NCBI RefSeq assembly: GCF_003795125.1 | Contig: NZ_CP027783.1 | Coordinates: 1,798,001-1,862,000, forward strand | From: Tetragenococcus osmophilus | GTDB lineage: Bacteria; Bacillota; Bacilli; Lactobacillales; Enterococcaceae | DNA length: 64,000 bases | Reading direction: 5' to 3' | Part shown: positions 1-11,272 of the stretch, piece by piece | Position numbering within the stretch: position 1 is the first letter of the stretch | Layout of the letters: each line of letters starts with the position of its first letter | Notes under the pieces: model-generated | What the model saw: only the letters and a program-made list of their open reading frames with translations | Database searches by the model: none | What the model was told of the DNA's origin: nothing | Translations under genes and position numbers: made by a program

Positions 1-606
1 GGCTATTTATTTTTATATAGTTTTGGTAACTTGTTATTTACTTTTGGTATTCACCAATCAGTTATCAATGGACCATTTACCGAACCGTTTTTGACACAAA
101 ATATTAACGAAAATATGATTGCTTATTCGCAAGGAACAGAACCTCCTAATATTTTAACAATTAGTTTTCAAACTTCTTTTGCTCAAATGGGTGGAACAGG
201 GGCTACGTTTTGTTTACTTATAGCTATTCTTGTTTTCTCTCGAATGAAGCCTTATCGTGAAGTGGGTAAATTAAGTTTAGCGCCAGGAATTTTTGAAATC
301 AATGAACCCATGATTTTTGGATTACCGATTGTTTTTAACATTCCGATGATTATCCCTTTTGTGATCATTCCGATTCTCCAAACATTAATTGCTTATGTAG
401 TGACTGCTATAGGTTTGGTTAGTAAAACAGTCGTCTTTATTCCTTGGGTCACGCCTCCTGTTATTAGCGGTTATCTGGCAACAGCTGGAGATTGGCGCGC
501 GCCTATTTTACAAGTTATTTTAATTATATTAGGTGTAATGATTTATTTACCATTCTTAAAAGTTAGTGAGCGTGTATTGAAGCGACAAGCTGAAATGAAT
601 GGGTAG
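1..606 (+). CDS. PTS sugar transporter subunit IIC, lactose/cellobiose type (3' part only)
   Basis: The reading frame is open from base 1, so this is the C-terminal ~201 residues of a gene that begins outside the window. It is the membrane channel of a phosphotransferase sugar transporter. The segment ending FEINEPMIFGLPIVFN is typical of the lactose/cellobiose (Lac family) IIC permeases, where it lies near the sugar site. It is followed by hydrophobic stretches (about VFNIPMIIPFVIIPIL, LIAYVVTAIGLV and ILQVILIILGVMIYL). No IIA or IIB domain follows; a terminator ends the unit. The substrate cannot be read from this part; an oligo-beta-glucoside is likely for the family. Confidence 0.88.
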   Translation, partial: GYLFLYSFGNLLFTFGIHQSVINGPFTEPFLTQNINENMIAYSQGTEPPNILTISFQTSFAQMGGTGATFCLLIAILVFSRMKPYREVGKLSLAPGIFEINEPMIFGLPIVFNIPMIIPFVIIPILQTLIAYVVTAIGLVSKTVVFIPWVTPPVISGYLATAGDWRAPILQVILIILGVMIYLPFLKVSERVLKRQAEMNG

Positions 607-613
607 TATAAAG

Positions 614-646
614 CAGCAAGAAAAACAAATTAAGTTTTTCTTGCTG
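614..646 (+). terminator. Rho-independent terminator after PTS IIC
   Basis: A 13-bp stem (614-626 with 634-646) with a 7-nt loop is followed by a T-rich tract. It ends the PTS IIC transcript. The tract runs straight into the degenerate first unit of the palindrome array. Confidence 0.85.
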
Positions 647-650
647 TTTT

Positions 651-803
651 CTTGTTGTATGATAGTTGAACGAACATTGAAAGCCAAAAGTAATGTTCAT
701 TCAGATAGTGAATGAACATTATAATGCCAGATTGATGTTCATTCAACAGCCGAATGAACATAATAAAAGCGAAACAATGTTCATTCAACGGTCGAACGAA
801 CAT
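651..803. repeat. Tandem palindrome array A, 42-bp period
   Basis: Four 27-bp units start at 651, 693, 735 and 777, exactly 42 bp apart, with 15-bp A-rich spacers. The complete units have arms close to ATGTTCATTC and GAATGAACAT around a 5-7 nt centre. The first unit keeps only its right arm; its left arm is replaced by the end of the upstream terminator tract. The same palindrome family recurs at 24291-24439. There is no coding potential. The function is unknown. Confidence 0.85.
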
Positions 804-852
804 GGAAAGTTTAAAATATTACTCATTTATTTATTTTAGTAAGTATTAAATT

Positions 853-882
853 TTGTCAATTAGCTATAATAGGCGTTATAAT
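853..882 (+). promoter_or_regulatory. Promoter of the M20 deacylase gene
   Basis: TTGTCA (853-858) and TATAAT (877-882) are 18 bp apart, and the -10 lies about 35 bp before the proposed start codon. Confidence 0.55.
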
Positions 883-917
883 AAATTCGTAAATAATTTA
901 TAGAAGATGTGGAATGA

Positions 918-2135
918 TTGGATAAAAAGGAAAAAGTAGATTTACTGCAAAAGATGATTGAAGTTAAATCAGTAAATGGCAACGAAAAAGACGTTGCTGA
1001 TATTTTAAAGAAAGTACTAGATGATGCAGGGATCCAAAATGAAATATTGCCATTTGGTGATAATCGCGCCAACTTAGTGGCAACTCTTGGACAAGGCCAT
1101 CCTGTATTAGCTGTTTCTGGTCATATGGATGTAGTCGAAGTAGACAAAGAAAATTGGGATACTGATCCATTTGAATTGGTCGAAAAGGATGGCATGTTTT
1201 ATGGCCGCGGAGTGACAGATATGAAAGCAGGTTTAGCTGCTTTAGTTATCTCCATGGTTGAATTAAAAGAAGCGGGGACTCCGTTAAATGGGACGATCAA
1301 ATTATTAGCAACGAGCGGGGAAGAAGTAGGTCAACTAGGAGCTGAAAAATTGACAGATCAGGGTTACGTAAAAGACGTCGATGCCTTGTTAATAGCAGAA
1401 CCAAGTGGCTATCGTTGTGTTTATGCTAATAAAGGCGAACTAAATGTAACAATCAATTCTACAGGACAAGCCGCTCATAGCTCAATGCCAAAAGCTGGCA
1501 TTAATGCTGTTGAGCATTTACTTCATGTATTAAGTAATATTGAAACGAAAATTAAACAAGCAACGGATAGTTTTGAGAATGACGTATTAGGTGAAACTAT
1601 ATTTAATATTGACGTAATTAATGGGGGAAACCAAATTAATGCCATACCTGCTTCAGCTCAAGCAGAAATTAATATGCGTACTATTCCTGAATTTACGAAT
1701 GATCAATTAGAAAGTATCTTTAAAGAAGTTATTGAAGATTATAATAATAAGACAGATGCTCAGATAGATTATTCAGTGACAATGAATACCATTGCTATTA
1801 CTGGAAATGAGGAATCTTCTTTAATTCAATTGATTCAAAAAATAGGAAAACCTTATTTGCAAAACCAAGAAATGTCAGACGAAGAAATCAAAGAGGCAAA
1901 AAGATCGGCAGAATTAACCGGTTTGAAATTTTCAACAGACGAAATTTTAACACTAGGTATGTCTGGCGGGACAGATGGGTCGAAATTTTTGATTAATCAA
2001 CCGAATGGATTTGATTATACAATGTTTGGTCCAGGAAATGATACAATGCATAAAGATAATGAAAGTTTACCTAAAGCGATGTATTTTGATTATATTGAAA
2101 TGTTTAAGCAATTGTTTAGCGAGTATTTAGCTTAG
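918..2135 (+). CDS. M20 family metallopeptidase, ArgE/DapE-type deacylase
   Basis: A 405-residue zinc hydrolase of the M20 family, which removes acyl groups from amino acids or cleaves small peptides in the cytoplasm. The metal and catalytic signature is visible: GHMD near residues 68-71 (His69, Asp71), GRGVTDMKAG near 97-105 (Asp101), SGEE near 133-136, EPSG shortly after, and a C-terminal MHKDNE. The length fits ArgE/DapE proteins. The start is TTG at 918; the upstream ATG at 914 is out of frame and stops at once, and the Shine-Dalgarno is weak. It stands alone between two PTS genes with its own promoter and terminator. The exact substrate (acetylornithine, succinyl-diaminopimelate or a peptide) cannot be told from sequence. 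Confidence 0.85.
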   Translation: MDKKEKVDLLQKMIEVKSVNGNEKDVADILKKVLDDAGIQNEILPFGDNRANLVATLGQGHPVLAVSGHMDVVEVDKENWDTDPFELVEKDGMFYGRGVTDMKAGLAALVISMVELKEAGTPLNGTIKLLATSGEEVGQLGAEKLTDQGYVKDVDALLIAEPSGYRCVYANKGELNVTINSTGQAAHSSMPKAGINAVEHLLHVLSNIETKIKQATDSFENDVLGETIFNIDVINGGNQINAIPASAQAEINMRTIPEFTNDQLESIFKEVIEDYNNKTDAQIDYSVTMNTIAITGNEESSLIQLIQKIGKPYLQNQEMSDEEIKEAKRSAELTGLKFSTDEILTLGMSGGTDGSKFLINQPNGFDYTMFGPGNDTMHKDNESLPKAMYFDYIEMFKQLFSEYLA

Positions 2136-2155
2136 GTTTTACTTAAATAGATATA

Positions 2156-2197
2156 AAGCAAGTGAACTGGGTTCATTAAGGCCTTGTTTGCTTGCTT
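2156..2197 (+). terminator. Rho-independent terminator after the M20 gene
   Basis: Arms 2156-2167 and 2186-2197 pair over 12 positions (two G-T wobbles) and are followed by a T tract. Confidence 0.75.
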
Positions 2198-2313
2198 TTT
2201 TATTCAAAGACGGGAAATTTCCCACAAAGTAGGAAAAATATAAAAGTAAGAAGCGCAGTACCATTCCTATTGAAACCCCTATCATTTTCAATTGATTTTG
2301 CTAAACTGAAATT

Positions 2314-2328
2314 AGTAAAACGATTGCA
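2314..2328 (+). promoter_or_regulatory. Candidate catabolite-responsive element (cre) before the alpha-glucoside genes
   Basis: AGTAAAACGATTGCA matches the CcpA cre consensus WTGNAANCGNWNNCW except at the second and third bases. It lies 30 bp before the PTS gene, where CcpA repression would make sense. Pattern match only. Confidence 0.4.
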
Positions 2329-2357
2329 AATTAAATTTATGAGGAAGTGAATGGAGT

Positions 2358-5307
<2,950 letters not shown>

Positions 5308-5320
5308 AAGGGTAGAGGAG

Positions 5321-5356
5321 AATTCTCAGATGCTGAGACATCTGAGAATTTTTTTA
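5321..5356 (+). terminator. Rho-independent terminator after the GH4 gene
   Basis: A perfect 12-bp stem (5321-5332 with 5339-5350) with a 6-nt loop is followed by a run of T. Confidence 0.92.
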
Positions 5357-5357
5357 T

Positions 5358-5384
5358 TTGCATCTTCTAACGTTGTGTTACAAT
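5358..5384 (+). promoter_or_regulatory. Promoter of the RpiR-type regulator
   Basis: TTGCAT (5358-5363) and TACAAT (5379-5384) are only 15 bp apart, but a TG one base before the -10 makes it an extended -10 promoter. It lies between the upstream terminator and the regulator gene. Confidence 0.4.
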
Positions 5385-5414
5385 TAAAACACAAAAAATT
5401 GGAGGATGAGTTTT

Positions 5415-6176
5415 TTGAACATAGAAACTTTAATTAATAAACATTACGATAATTTAAATGAAAATGATCAACATATTGCTAAATATGTTTTAGGTCATGA
5501 AACGGAGTGTAAGAGCTTATCTATTGTTCAATTGGCAGAAGTAACGTTAACCTCAAAATCTTCTATTTTACGGTTTACTCAAAAGTTAGGTTTTTCCGGC
5601 TATAGTGAATTTAAATACGCGCTAAAACAACAAAAAGCTTCTAAACAATTGCAAACTTCTTTTGTTGCAATGCAACAAGAAGACTTATTACAAACAGCGA
5701 AATTTTTCAATCAACAAAATGTCACTTCAGTTTTGCAAGCTTTTGATCAAGCGGAAACGATCTACTGCTATGGAACTGGCTGGGGGCAACGTGATGTTTT
5801 ACAAAACTTCATCCGTAGTATTATTCCTTTACAACGTTTTCCTGTCCATTTACAGTCGCAAAAAGAGTTGAGTATTGTTTTAAATGGTTCTATAACAGAA
5901 AACGATTTGATAATTATTCTATCCCTAAGTGGTGAAAATAAGCCGCAAGAAAATATTTTAAATCAAATGAAGATAAAAAACATTCCTATTTTATCTATTA
6001 CCAATATGAGTAGGAACCGTCTAGCTTCAAAAGCGACGTATAATTTATATTATCAGTCTACAGAAATCGGTGAATCTACTGACGAAACCTTTAGTATGAT
6101 GCCTTTATTCCAAATTATGGATTTGTTTTATCGTGCATACGTAGATTATAAACAGATAAATTTGAATCAATTATAA
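5415..6176 (+). CDS. MurR/RpiR family transcriptional regulator
   Basis: A ~253-residue regulator: an N-terminal helix-turn-helix (about residues 1-75, with SKSSILRFTQKLGFSGYSEFK as the DNA-reading part) and a C-terminal SIS domain (about 105-235) that binds phosphosugars. It follows the alpha-glucoside PTS and GH4 genes and very probably controls them, sensing a sugar phosphate. I choose TTG 5415 because GGAGG at 5401-5405 is 9 bp before it, whereas the in-frame ATG at 5406 directly abuts that Shine-Dalgarno. The nearest relatives would be GlvR-type regulators; activation versus repression cannot be told here. Confidence 0.85.
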   Translation: MNIETLINKHYDNLNENDQHIAKYVLGHETECKSLSIVQLAEVTLTSKSSILRFTQKLGFSGYSEFKYALKQQKASKQLQTSFVAMQQEDLLQTAKFFNQQNVTSVLQAFDQAETIYCYGTGWGQRDVLQNFIRSIIPLQRFPVHLQSQKELSIVLNGSITENDLIIILSLSGENKPQENILNQMKIKNIPILSITNMSRNRLASKATYNLYYQSTEIGESTDETFSMMPLFQIMDLFYRAYVDYKQINLNQL

Positions 6177-6206
6177 TAATAATGCGTTGAGTCATAGACT
6201 TCCTTT

Positions 6207-6437
6207 TTAAACCAGCATAGGACTATCGATTACACAGTATTTTTTGACCACAAATTGGTTTTTACTATTATATTGTCCGCACACAACAATTTGGTTATTT
6301 TCTTTTGCTTCATACAAAAAATTGAATGAGTGTCTAGCAATCAAGCAGCTAATATCATCCACTTTAAAATGAACGAGAGGGCGGTTGCTTAGTTTTAATA
6401 CTTTTATTTTTGATATAGTACCTTTGATCGTTTGCAT
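6207..6437 (-). CDS. Small protein of unknown function under an SOS box
   Basis: 76 residues, not recognised. The alternating pattern of short hydrophobic strands (IKGTISKIKVL, PLVHFKV, IVVCGQY, QFVVKKY) suggests a small all-beta, OB-fold-like domain; that is inference. A strong Shine-Dalgarno (AAGGAGG, 9 bp before the ATG) supports translation. Its promoter (6463-6491) contains a perfect DinR/LexA operator in the spacer, so it is probably induced by DNA damage. It has two cysteines, no membrane segment and no LysM or YneA-like feature. It is convergent with the RpiR regulator. The SOS control points to DNA repair, checkpoint or mobile-element control, but no function can be assigned. Confidence 0.65.
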   Translation of the reverse strand: MQTIKGTISKIKVLKLSNRPLVHFKVDDISCLIARHSFNFLYEAKENNQIVVCGQYNSKNQFVVKKYCVIDSPMLV

Positions 6438-6462
6438 CTAAGATTCCTCCTTATTTATAGCT

Positions 6463-6491
6463 ATTATACGAACAAACGTTTGGAAAGTAAA
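6463..6491 (-). promoter_or_regulatory. Promoter of the SOS-linked small gene
   Basis: On the minus strand TTTACT (6486-6491) and TATAAT (6463-6468) are 17 bp apart, about 26 bp before the start codon. Confidence 0.65.
6469..6482. promoter_or_regulatory. DinR/LexA (SOS) box, perfect consensus
   Basis: CGAACAAACGTTTG fits the Gram-positive SOS box CGAACRNRYGTTYG at every defined position and fills the spacer between -35 and -10, the ideal position for repression. Confidence 0.75.
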
Positions 6492-6605
6492 GCGAACAAA
6501 AGATAAAAAAACCTACCTTTAAAAGATAAGTTTGTTACATACGCCTAATTGTAATTTTATCAAACGACATGATCGGGTAAATCCTGGAAAATATCAATAA
6601 AACGA

Positions 6606-6690
6606 TGCGAATGGTGGGAGTCGAACCCACACGAACGCTATGTTCACATGAACCTGAATCATGTTTGTCTACCAATTCCAACACATCCGC
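6606..6690 (-). tRNA. tRNA-Leu (anticodon CAG)
   Basis: 85 nt on the minus strand, a class II tRNA with a long variable arm. The acceptor stem GCGGATG pairs with CATTCGC (one G-T), with discriminator A. The D-arm reads TTGGAATTGGTAGAC as in leucine tRNAs. The anticodon stem CATGA/TCATG encloses loop TTCAGGT, giving anticodon CAG for codon CUG. The T-arm is GTGGGTTCGACTCCCAC. The 3' CCA is not encoded. Confidence 0.95.
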
Positions 6691-6694
6691 TGGC

Positions 6695-6724
6695 TGACAA
6701 AGCCTATTATAGTAGGCTTTGTCA
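6695..6724. repeat. 10-bp inverted repeat around the -10 of the tRNA-Leu promoter
   Basis: TGACAAAGCC (6695-6704) and GGCTTTGTCA (6715-6724) are perfectly complementary. The 10-bp centre, read on the minus strand, contains TATAAT about 20 bp before the tRNA 5' end. The right arm and following bases resemble the left end of the ISL3 element at 19494. Confidence 0.7.
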
Positions 6725-6751
6725 AATTATGTTCTATGTTTATACTTTTTG

Positions 6752-6844
6752 AATCCCCTACGAATGGTTCGTTGGGATTTTTTAGTTTACGGGTCAACTG
6801 CTATATGAGCAATGAACATATAGGCAGTTAACTATCTTTTTTTG
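6752..6844. other. Gene-free stretch with two hairpins
   Basis: The ~270 bp between tRNA-Leu and the next gene hold no gene that I can see. A hairpin at 6752-6779 (outer stem AATCCC/GGGATT, inner stem with a bulge) is followed by six T. A second at 6796-6829 has arms of 12 bp with one bulged G and a T-run about 8 bp later. Both are oriented like plus-strand terminators although no plus-strand gene ends nearby. Confidence 0.5.
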
Positions 6845-6958
6845 TGTATTTTTTTATCTCTACCAGTTCATTTCTTTCGTTTTTATATAGTGTAACATAG
6901 CAAAAGTAGGCACGAATCCCATAGCGGAACCGGCCATTAAAAGCTACTGATTGGAGAC

Positions 6959-7342
6959 TTATTGGACTCTTTGTGCATTTTTACTTTTCTGATTTATAAA
7001 ATAATGCCAAACAAAAAATCCAACACCGATGATGAATGCAAGCCATCCCCAAATTACTAAATCACTATAACTACCTGCATTGGAAATAGCAAGTAACCAA
7101 GCAATTAATAATAAGACCATATTAATTACGTCTGCTGTTAATTTCTCCTTTGATTTTGTAGCTATATATACTATTCCAGTTGCTAAGAAAATAATAGCCG
7201 TTAGAACGCCCCCAGAGCCACCAGTTTCTCCATCACCATCGAGAGCGTTTCCTAAGCCTGCTATTGTAGATTGAAAAGTAATAAATACCGATAGTATAAT
7301 CATTAAAATCCCTGAAACTAATTTAGTTGTTCTCATTTTCAC
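6959..7342 (-). CDS. Small integral membrane protein of unknown function
   Basis: 127 residues, not recognised. Four hydrophobic segments are visible at about residues 8-30, 45-62, 70-90 and 95-115. A Gly/Asp/Glu-rich loop (GDGETGGSGG, ~36-45) lies between the first two, and a basic Lys/Asn/Gln tail follows the last. Translation probably starts at GTG 7342, about 6 bp after AAGGAG; ATG 7336 is the alternative. It stands alone between tRNA-Leu and argH with no partner. An export, stress or immunity-type role cannot be told apart. Confidence 0.6.
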   Translation of the reverse strand: MKMRTTKLVSGILMIILSVFITFQSTIAGLGNALDGDGETGGSGGVLTAIIFLATGIVYIATKSKEKLTADVINMVLLLIAWLLAISNAGSYSDLVIWGWLAFIIGVGFFVWHYFINQKSKNAQRVQ

Positions 7343-7613
7343 ACTAAACTCCTTTGTTATATAAAACTGTTATAAACCGTACTTTGTCAATATTTGACTT
7401 TACCAGAAAATATTGACATAAGTATTTAATTGATTGAAACACCTCCTTGCTTAAAATTAAATCCAAGCAAGGAAACTCCTGCATGGGTTTAAAAAGTAAA
7501 CTTTTCTAATAAGTTATAACTTCACTAGAATTTTAATTAAGCTTACCAAACGTAAGTTATCTTTTTCAAGACGAATTTTCAAATATTCTTACAACATGAA
7601 GTATTTATGTATT
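7343..7613. other. Gene-free stretch with one hairpin
   Basis: About 270 AT-rich bases between the membrane protein and argH terminator. I see an 8-bp hairpin (CCTTGCTT 7445-7452 with AAGCAAGG 7465-7472) and two short inverted copies of TCAATATTT near 7387-7418. No open frame with a ribosome site is apparent. Confidence 0.4.
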
Positions 7614-7618
7614 TAAAA

Positions 7619-7652
7619 AGGCTGAACTGGGAGATTAACTCAGTTCAGCCTT
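7619..7652 (-). terminator. Terminator overlapping the end of argH
   Basis: A stem of about 12 bp (7619-7630 with 7641-7652) is followed on the minus strand by a short T run. The 5' arm of the transcript hairpin is made by the last codons and stop codon of argH. Confidence 0.8.
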
Positions 7653-9008
7653 GGCTTTTTCAATCTGACTTTTTACTTGATCAAATCCTGTACCGCCTAA
7701 GGAGTGGCGATTTTTAACCGCACTGTGTGAGTTTAACTTATCATAAACATCAGCTTCAATGCTAGGAGAGATCTGCTGGTATTTTTCCAATGGAATATCT
7801 TGTAAATAAGTGCCTTGTTGGATACATTCTAAAACGAGCTTGCCTACAATTTCGTGTGCTTGGCGAAAAGGGAGACCTTTATTTGCCAAATAATCGGCAA
7901 GTTCAGTTGCATTGGACAAATCCTTTTCAGTTGCTTGTTGCATCGTTGCTTGGTTTACTTTCATGGTTTCTATCATGCCACTCATAATTTCTAGACTAGC
8001 GATGATAGTTTCAGAAGTATCAAACATTCCTTCTTTATCTTCTTGAAAATCTTTGTTGTAAGCAAGAGGTAAGCTCTTCATTACTGTTAATAATTGAAAT
8101 AAATTTCCATAGACACGTCCTGTTTTACCACGGATTAATTCTGCCATATCTGGGTTTTTCTTTTGTGGCATAATCGAGCTGCCTGTAGAAAAGGTATCTG
8201 CTAGTTCAACAAACTGAAATTCATATGAACACCATAAAATCATTTCTTCGCAAAAACGAGAAAGATGCATCATCAACAAGGAAGCGTTACTTAAGAATTC
8301 TAAAATAAAATCTCGATCACTAACGGCATCTAAACTGTTGTCATAAATATCAGAAAATCCTAATTCATCCGCTGTCATTTGTCGATCAATAGGAAAAGTA
8401 GTTCCTGCTAAAGCTGCTGCACCTAATGGAGAAACATCGATACGTGACACACTTTCTTGCATACGTTCTTGGTCGCGCGTCAACATTTGATAATAAGCCA
8501 TTAAGTGGTGACCAAAGGAGATTGGTTGCGCATGTTGCATATGCGTATAACCAGGCATAATAGTTTCGATATTTTCTTCGGCTTTATCTACAAGTACTCT
8601 GCGTAATTGATGAATCTTCTCAATGACGTTAGTCACAGTTTCTTTGAGATATAGATGCATATCCGTAGCTACTTGATCATTACGACTACGTGCTGTATGA
8701 AGTTTACCAGCAACTGGGCCAATTTCCTCAGTCAAAAGGGATTCAATGTTTAAATGTATATCTTCATTTTGCGTAGTGAAGGCTAATTCGTCATTAGCTA
8801 ATTTTTCTTGCAAACTTTTTAAACCAGTTTGGATTTGTTGCATCTCGTCTTTTGTAATAATATCGCAAGCGCCCAGCATTTTAACATGAGCTAAGCTACC
8901 CAAGATATCTTCTTTAGCCAGCTGATAGTCAAAAGAAATAGAGGCCCCAAATGTATCTATCCAGTCTTTGTTTTCACCAGTAAAACGACCGCCCCAGAGC
9001 TTTTTCAT
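7635..9008 (-). CDS. argH: Argininosuccinate lyase
   Basis: 457 residues, the usual length. It cleaves argininosuccinate to arginine and fumarate, the last step of arginine synthesis, as a cytoplasmic homotetramer. The fumarase/aspartase superfamily signature [12 protein letters not shown] is present near residue 280, with the N-terminal KLWGGRFTG and the [13 protein letters not shown] segment typical of ArgH. Its start overlaps the argG stop by 4 bp, showing translational coupling. Downstream it ends in a terminator that begins inside the coding sequence. Confidence 0.97.
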   Translation of the reverse strand: MKKLWGGRFTGENKDWIDTFGASISFDYQLAKEDILGSLAHVKMLGACDIITKDEMQQIQTGLKSLQEKLANDELAFTTQNEDIHLNIESLLTEEIGPVAGKLHTARSRNDQVATDMHLYLKETVTNVIEKIHQLRRVLVDKAEENIETIMPGYTHMQHAQPISFGHHLMAYYQMLTRDQERMQESVSRIDVSPLGAAALAGTTFPIDRQMTADELGFSDIYDNSLDAVSDRDFILEFLSNASLLMMHLSRFCEEMILWCSYEFQFVELADTFSTGSSIMPQKKNPDMAELIRGKTGRVYGNLFQLLTVMKSLPLAYNKDFQEDKEGMFDTSETIIASLEIMSGMIETMKVNQATMQQATEKDLSNATELADYLANKGLPFRQAHEIVGKLVLECIQQGTYLQDIPLEKYQQISPSIEADVYDKLNSHSAVKNRHSLGGTGFDQVKSQIEKAKAELS

Positions 9009-10219
9009 TTGCTTTCCTCCTCAGCTGATTGTTGTGCTTGTACTTCAGCGTGAACTTTTGAAGGTAATCCCCATAGTTTAATAAATCCAACCGCGGCTTC
9101 TTGGTCGAAAGTATCAGCGGAAGTATAAGTGGCTAAGTCTTCATTGTATAAACTATTGCCAGATTTTTTACCTTCACAAATGATATTACCCTTAAATAAT
9201 TTCAAGCGCACCACGCCGTTGACATTTTCTTGTGATCTTTTAATAAAAGAAATCAATGATTCAGTAAGTGGATTGAACCAAAGGCCATCGTAAATTGTTT
9301 GGGCCAGTTGGTTTTCAATCGTTGGTTTAAAATGAGCTAGTTCGCGTACAAAGACAAGATCCTCTAATTCTTTATGAGCATGCATCATAGTTAAAGCACC
9401 CGGGCACTCGTAAACTTCGCGAGATTTTATACCTACTAAACGATTTTCAACATGGTCAATCCGACCGATACCATGATTTCCTGCTAAAGTATTCAGAGTA
9501 GAAGTTATATTGGTTAGACTCATTTTTTCGTCATTGATAGCAATAGGAACGCCTTTTTCAAAAGTTAATTCCAAGCTATCTGGTTTATTAGGTGTATTGG
9601 ACAATTCATTTGTTATACCATAGGCGCCTTCTGGTGGAGTAGACCAGGGATCTTCAAGGGCGCCGCATTCACAAGCTCGCCCCCACAAGTTTTGATCAAT
9701 CGAATAAGGATTATCTAAATCGGCAGGAATAGGGACATTGTTAGCTTGTGCATAAGCGATTTCTTCCTCACGTGACCACTGCCATTGGCGTACTGGTGCA
9801 ATCACTTTTAAACTAGGATCTAGTGATGCAATTGCAACTTCAAAGCGAACTTGATCGTTTCCTTTGCCGGTACAACCATGAGCGATTGTTGTTGCGTCTG
9901 TTTTATGTGCTAATTCGACTAATTTTTTTGCAATAAGTGGGCGCGACAAGGCTGAAACGAGCGGATAAGAATTTTCATAAAAAGTATTGCCTTGTAAAGC
10001 AATTAAAGCAAAGTCTTGTAAAAATTCTTCTTTTGCATCAATCGCATAAGACTGGCTAGCACCAACTGTTAGAGCTTTTTCACGTACTTCTTGAATATCT
10101 TTGCCTTCACCAATATCCAAACAACAAGCAATAACATCGTAACCTTGATCGGTTAACCATTTAACAGAAACAGAAGTATCTAGACCACCAGAATAAGCTA
10201 AAACAACTTTCTCTTTCAT
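9005..10219 (-). CDS. argG: Argininosuccinate synthase
   Basis: 404 residues. It joins citrulline and aspartate using ATP to make argininosuccinate. The N-terminal PP-loop AYSGGLDTS (residues 8-16) and the [14 protein letters not shown] segment are diagnostic. First gene of an argGH operon that would let the cell make arginine from citrulline; no carbamoyltransferase is nearby. A promoter (TTGATA, 17 bp, TAATAT) and a palindromic ArgR-type site lie upstream, so arginine repression is likely. Confidence 0.97.
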   Translation of the reverse strand: MKEKVVLAYSGGLDTSVSVKWLTDQGYDVIACCLDIGEGKDIQEVREKALTVGASQSYAIDAKEEFLQDFALIALQGNTFYENSYPLVSALSRPLIAKKLVELAHKTDATTIAHGCTGKGNDQVRFEVAIASLDPSLKVIAPVRQWQWSREEEIAYAQANNVPIPADLDNPYSIDQNLWGRACECGALEDPWSTPPEGAYGITNELSNTPNKPDSLELTFEKGVPIAINDEKMSLTNITSTLNTLAGNHGIGRIDHVENRLVGIKSREVYECPGALTMMHAHKELEDLVFVRELAHFKPTIENQLAQTIYDGLWFNPLTESLISFIKRSQENVNGVVRLKLFKGNIICEGKKSGNSLYNEDLATYTSADTFDQEAAVGFIKLWGLPSKVHAEVQAQQSAEEESK

Positions 10220-10252
10220 ATTTATGCATCCCCCAAATCGAATTTAAACTTT

Positions 10253-10281
10253 ATATTAGCAAATTATTTTTTATTTATCAA
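10253..10281 (-). promoter_or_regulatory. argGH promoter
   Basis: On the minus strand TTGATA (10276-10281) and TAATAT (10253-10258) are separated by 17 bp, about 34 bp before the argG ATG. Confidence 0.65.
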
Positions 10282-10288
10282 TAAAAAA

Positions 10289-10304
10289 CGAATAAATATT
10301 CATT
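10289..10304. promoter_or_regulatory. Candidate ArgR operator (ARG box)
   Basis: On the minus strand AATGAATATTTATTCG, with the palindromic core GAATATTTATTC, resembles Gram-positive ARG boxes. It lies just upstream of the argG -35. A weaker second site may be CTATTATTATGAATAG at 10347-10362. Confidence 0.55.
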
Positions 10305-10368
10305 TTTTTAGTTTCTAATTACTAATTATGCAAATCAATGTATAAGCTATTATTATGAATAGTCCTCG

Positions 10369-10398
10369 TTGACTGTCTTCTTCAGTTTGTGCTATGTT
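10369..10398 (+). promoter_or_regulatory. Possible promoter of the aldolase gene
   Basis: TTGACT (10369-10374) and TATGTT (10393-10398) are 18 bp apart. It would give a leader of about 155 nt before the start codon. Confidence 0.35.
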
Positions 10399-10559
10399 AC
10401 TCTTACAAGCTATGAAAAGTCGGGAAAATTTAGGGAAGGGGAAAGGAAGCTTATCTGTATTATTAGTTTTTCCCACATTCGTAAGCGGTTTCTGTTTGTT
10501 GCTTGGTTTTAAGTATTGATGGAATGGTATTGAGAATTCTATTCAAGGAGTGAATATTA

Positions 10560-11246
10560 ATGGAAATTTTATTGGATACTGCTAATATTGAAGCAATTGA
10601 AAAATATGCAGCTGCTCTTCCTTTGGCTGGAGTAACAACGAACCCTTCAATTTTAAAAAAAGAAGGAAACATAGAGTTTTTTTCGCATATGCGTAAAATT
10701 AGAGAAATTATAGGTACAAATCGTTCTTTGCATGTGCAAGTTGTAGCTCAAGATAAAGCAGGGATGGTAAAGGATGCCAAAACGCTTTTAGAACAATTGG
10801 ATCAAGAAATCTATATAAAGGTACCTGCTAATGAAGTAGGTTTAGAAGCGATAAAGGAGTTGAAAAGTGAAGGCTTAAATGTAACGGCTACAGCTATCTA
10901 TTCAAAATTTCAAGCTTACTTGGCAATAGCAGCTGGCGCTGATTATATTGCGCCTTATTTCAATCGAATGGAAAATATAGGTATCAAAGCTCCAGAAGCA
11001 ATAGCCGCGATGGCAAATGAAATCCAACAAAGTGCAAGCAAAACTAAAATTGTGGCTGCTAGTTTTAAAAATGTGGATCAAGTAACGACTGCTTTGGAAG
11101 AAGGGGCCCAAGCCGTAACAGTGGCTCCTGATATTATTAAACAAGCGCTAGCTATGCCATCGATTGCTCAAGCAGTGGAAGACTTCGCTGTGGATTGGGA
11201 AAGTATTTTTGGTAAGAATAGTACGATTGCTAGTTTAAAAATTTAA
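10560..11246 (+). CDS. fsa: Fructose-6-phosphate aldolase / transaldolase-like protein
   Basis: 228 residues, the size of the short transaldolase subfamily (TalC/MipB/FSA). These enzymes use a Schiff-base lysine; here it is the lysine of EIYIKVPAN, about residue 86. The N-terminal MEILLDTANIEAIEKY and the GVTTNPSILKKEG motif (about 24-36) are typical. Family members act either as fructose-6-phosphate aldolases or as true transaldolases in the pentose phosphate pathway; sequence alone does not decide here. The gene stands alone with a good Shine-Dalgarno (AAGGAG) and is followed by a palindrome array instead of a normal terminator. Confidence 0.88.
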   Translation: MEILLDTANIEAIEKYAAALPLAGVTTNPSILKKEGNIEFFSHMRKIREIIGTNRSLHVQVVAQDKAGMVKDAKTLLEQLDQEIYIKVPANEVGLEAIKELKSEGLNVTATAIYSKFQAYLAIAAGADYIAPYFNRMENIGIKAPEAIAAMANEIQQSASKTKIVAASFKNVDQVTTALEEGAQAVTVAPDIIKQALAMPSIAQAVEDFAVDWESIFGKNSTIASLKI

Positions 11247-11272
11247 ATATTCTAGAAGCTAATATGTGGACT

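Noticed and set aside
6620-6650. Second SOS box (CGAAC...GTTCA) near 6632
   Set aside because: It lies inside the tRNA-Leu gene, has the wrong gap, and is explained by tRNA pairing.
10347-10362. Second ArgR operator
   Set aside because: CTATTATTATGAATAG is only partly symmetrical and matches poorly; noted in the first ARG box entry only.
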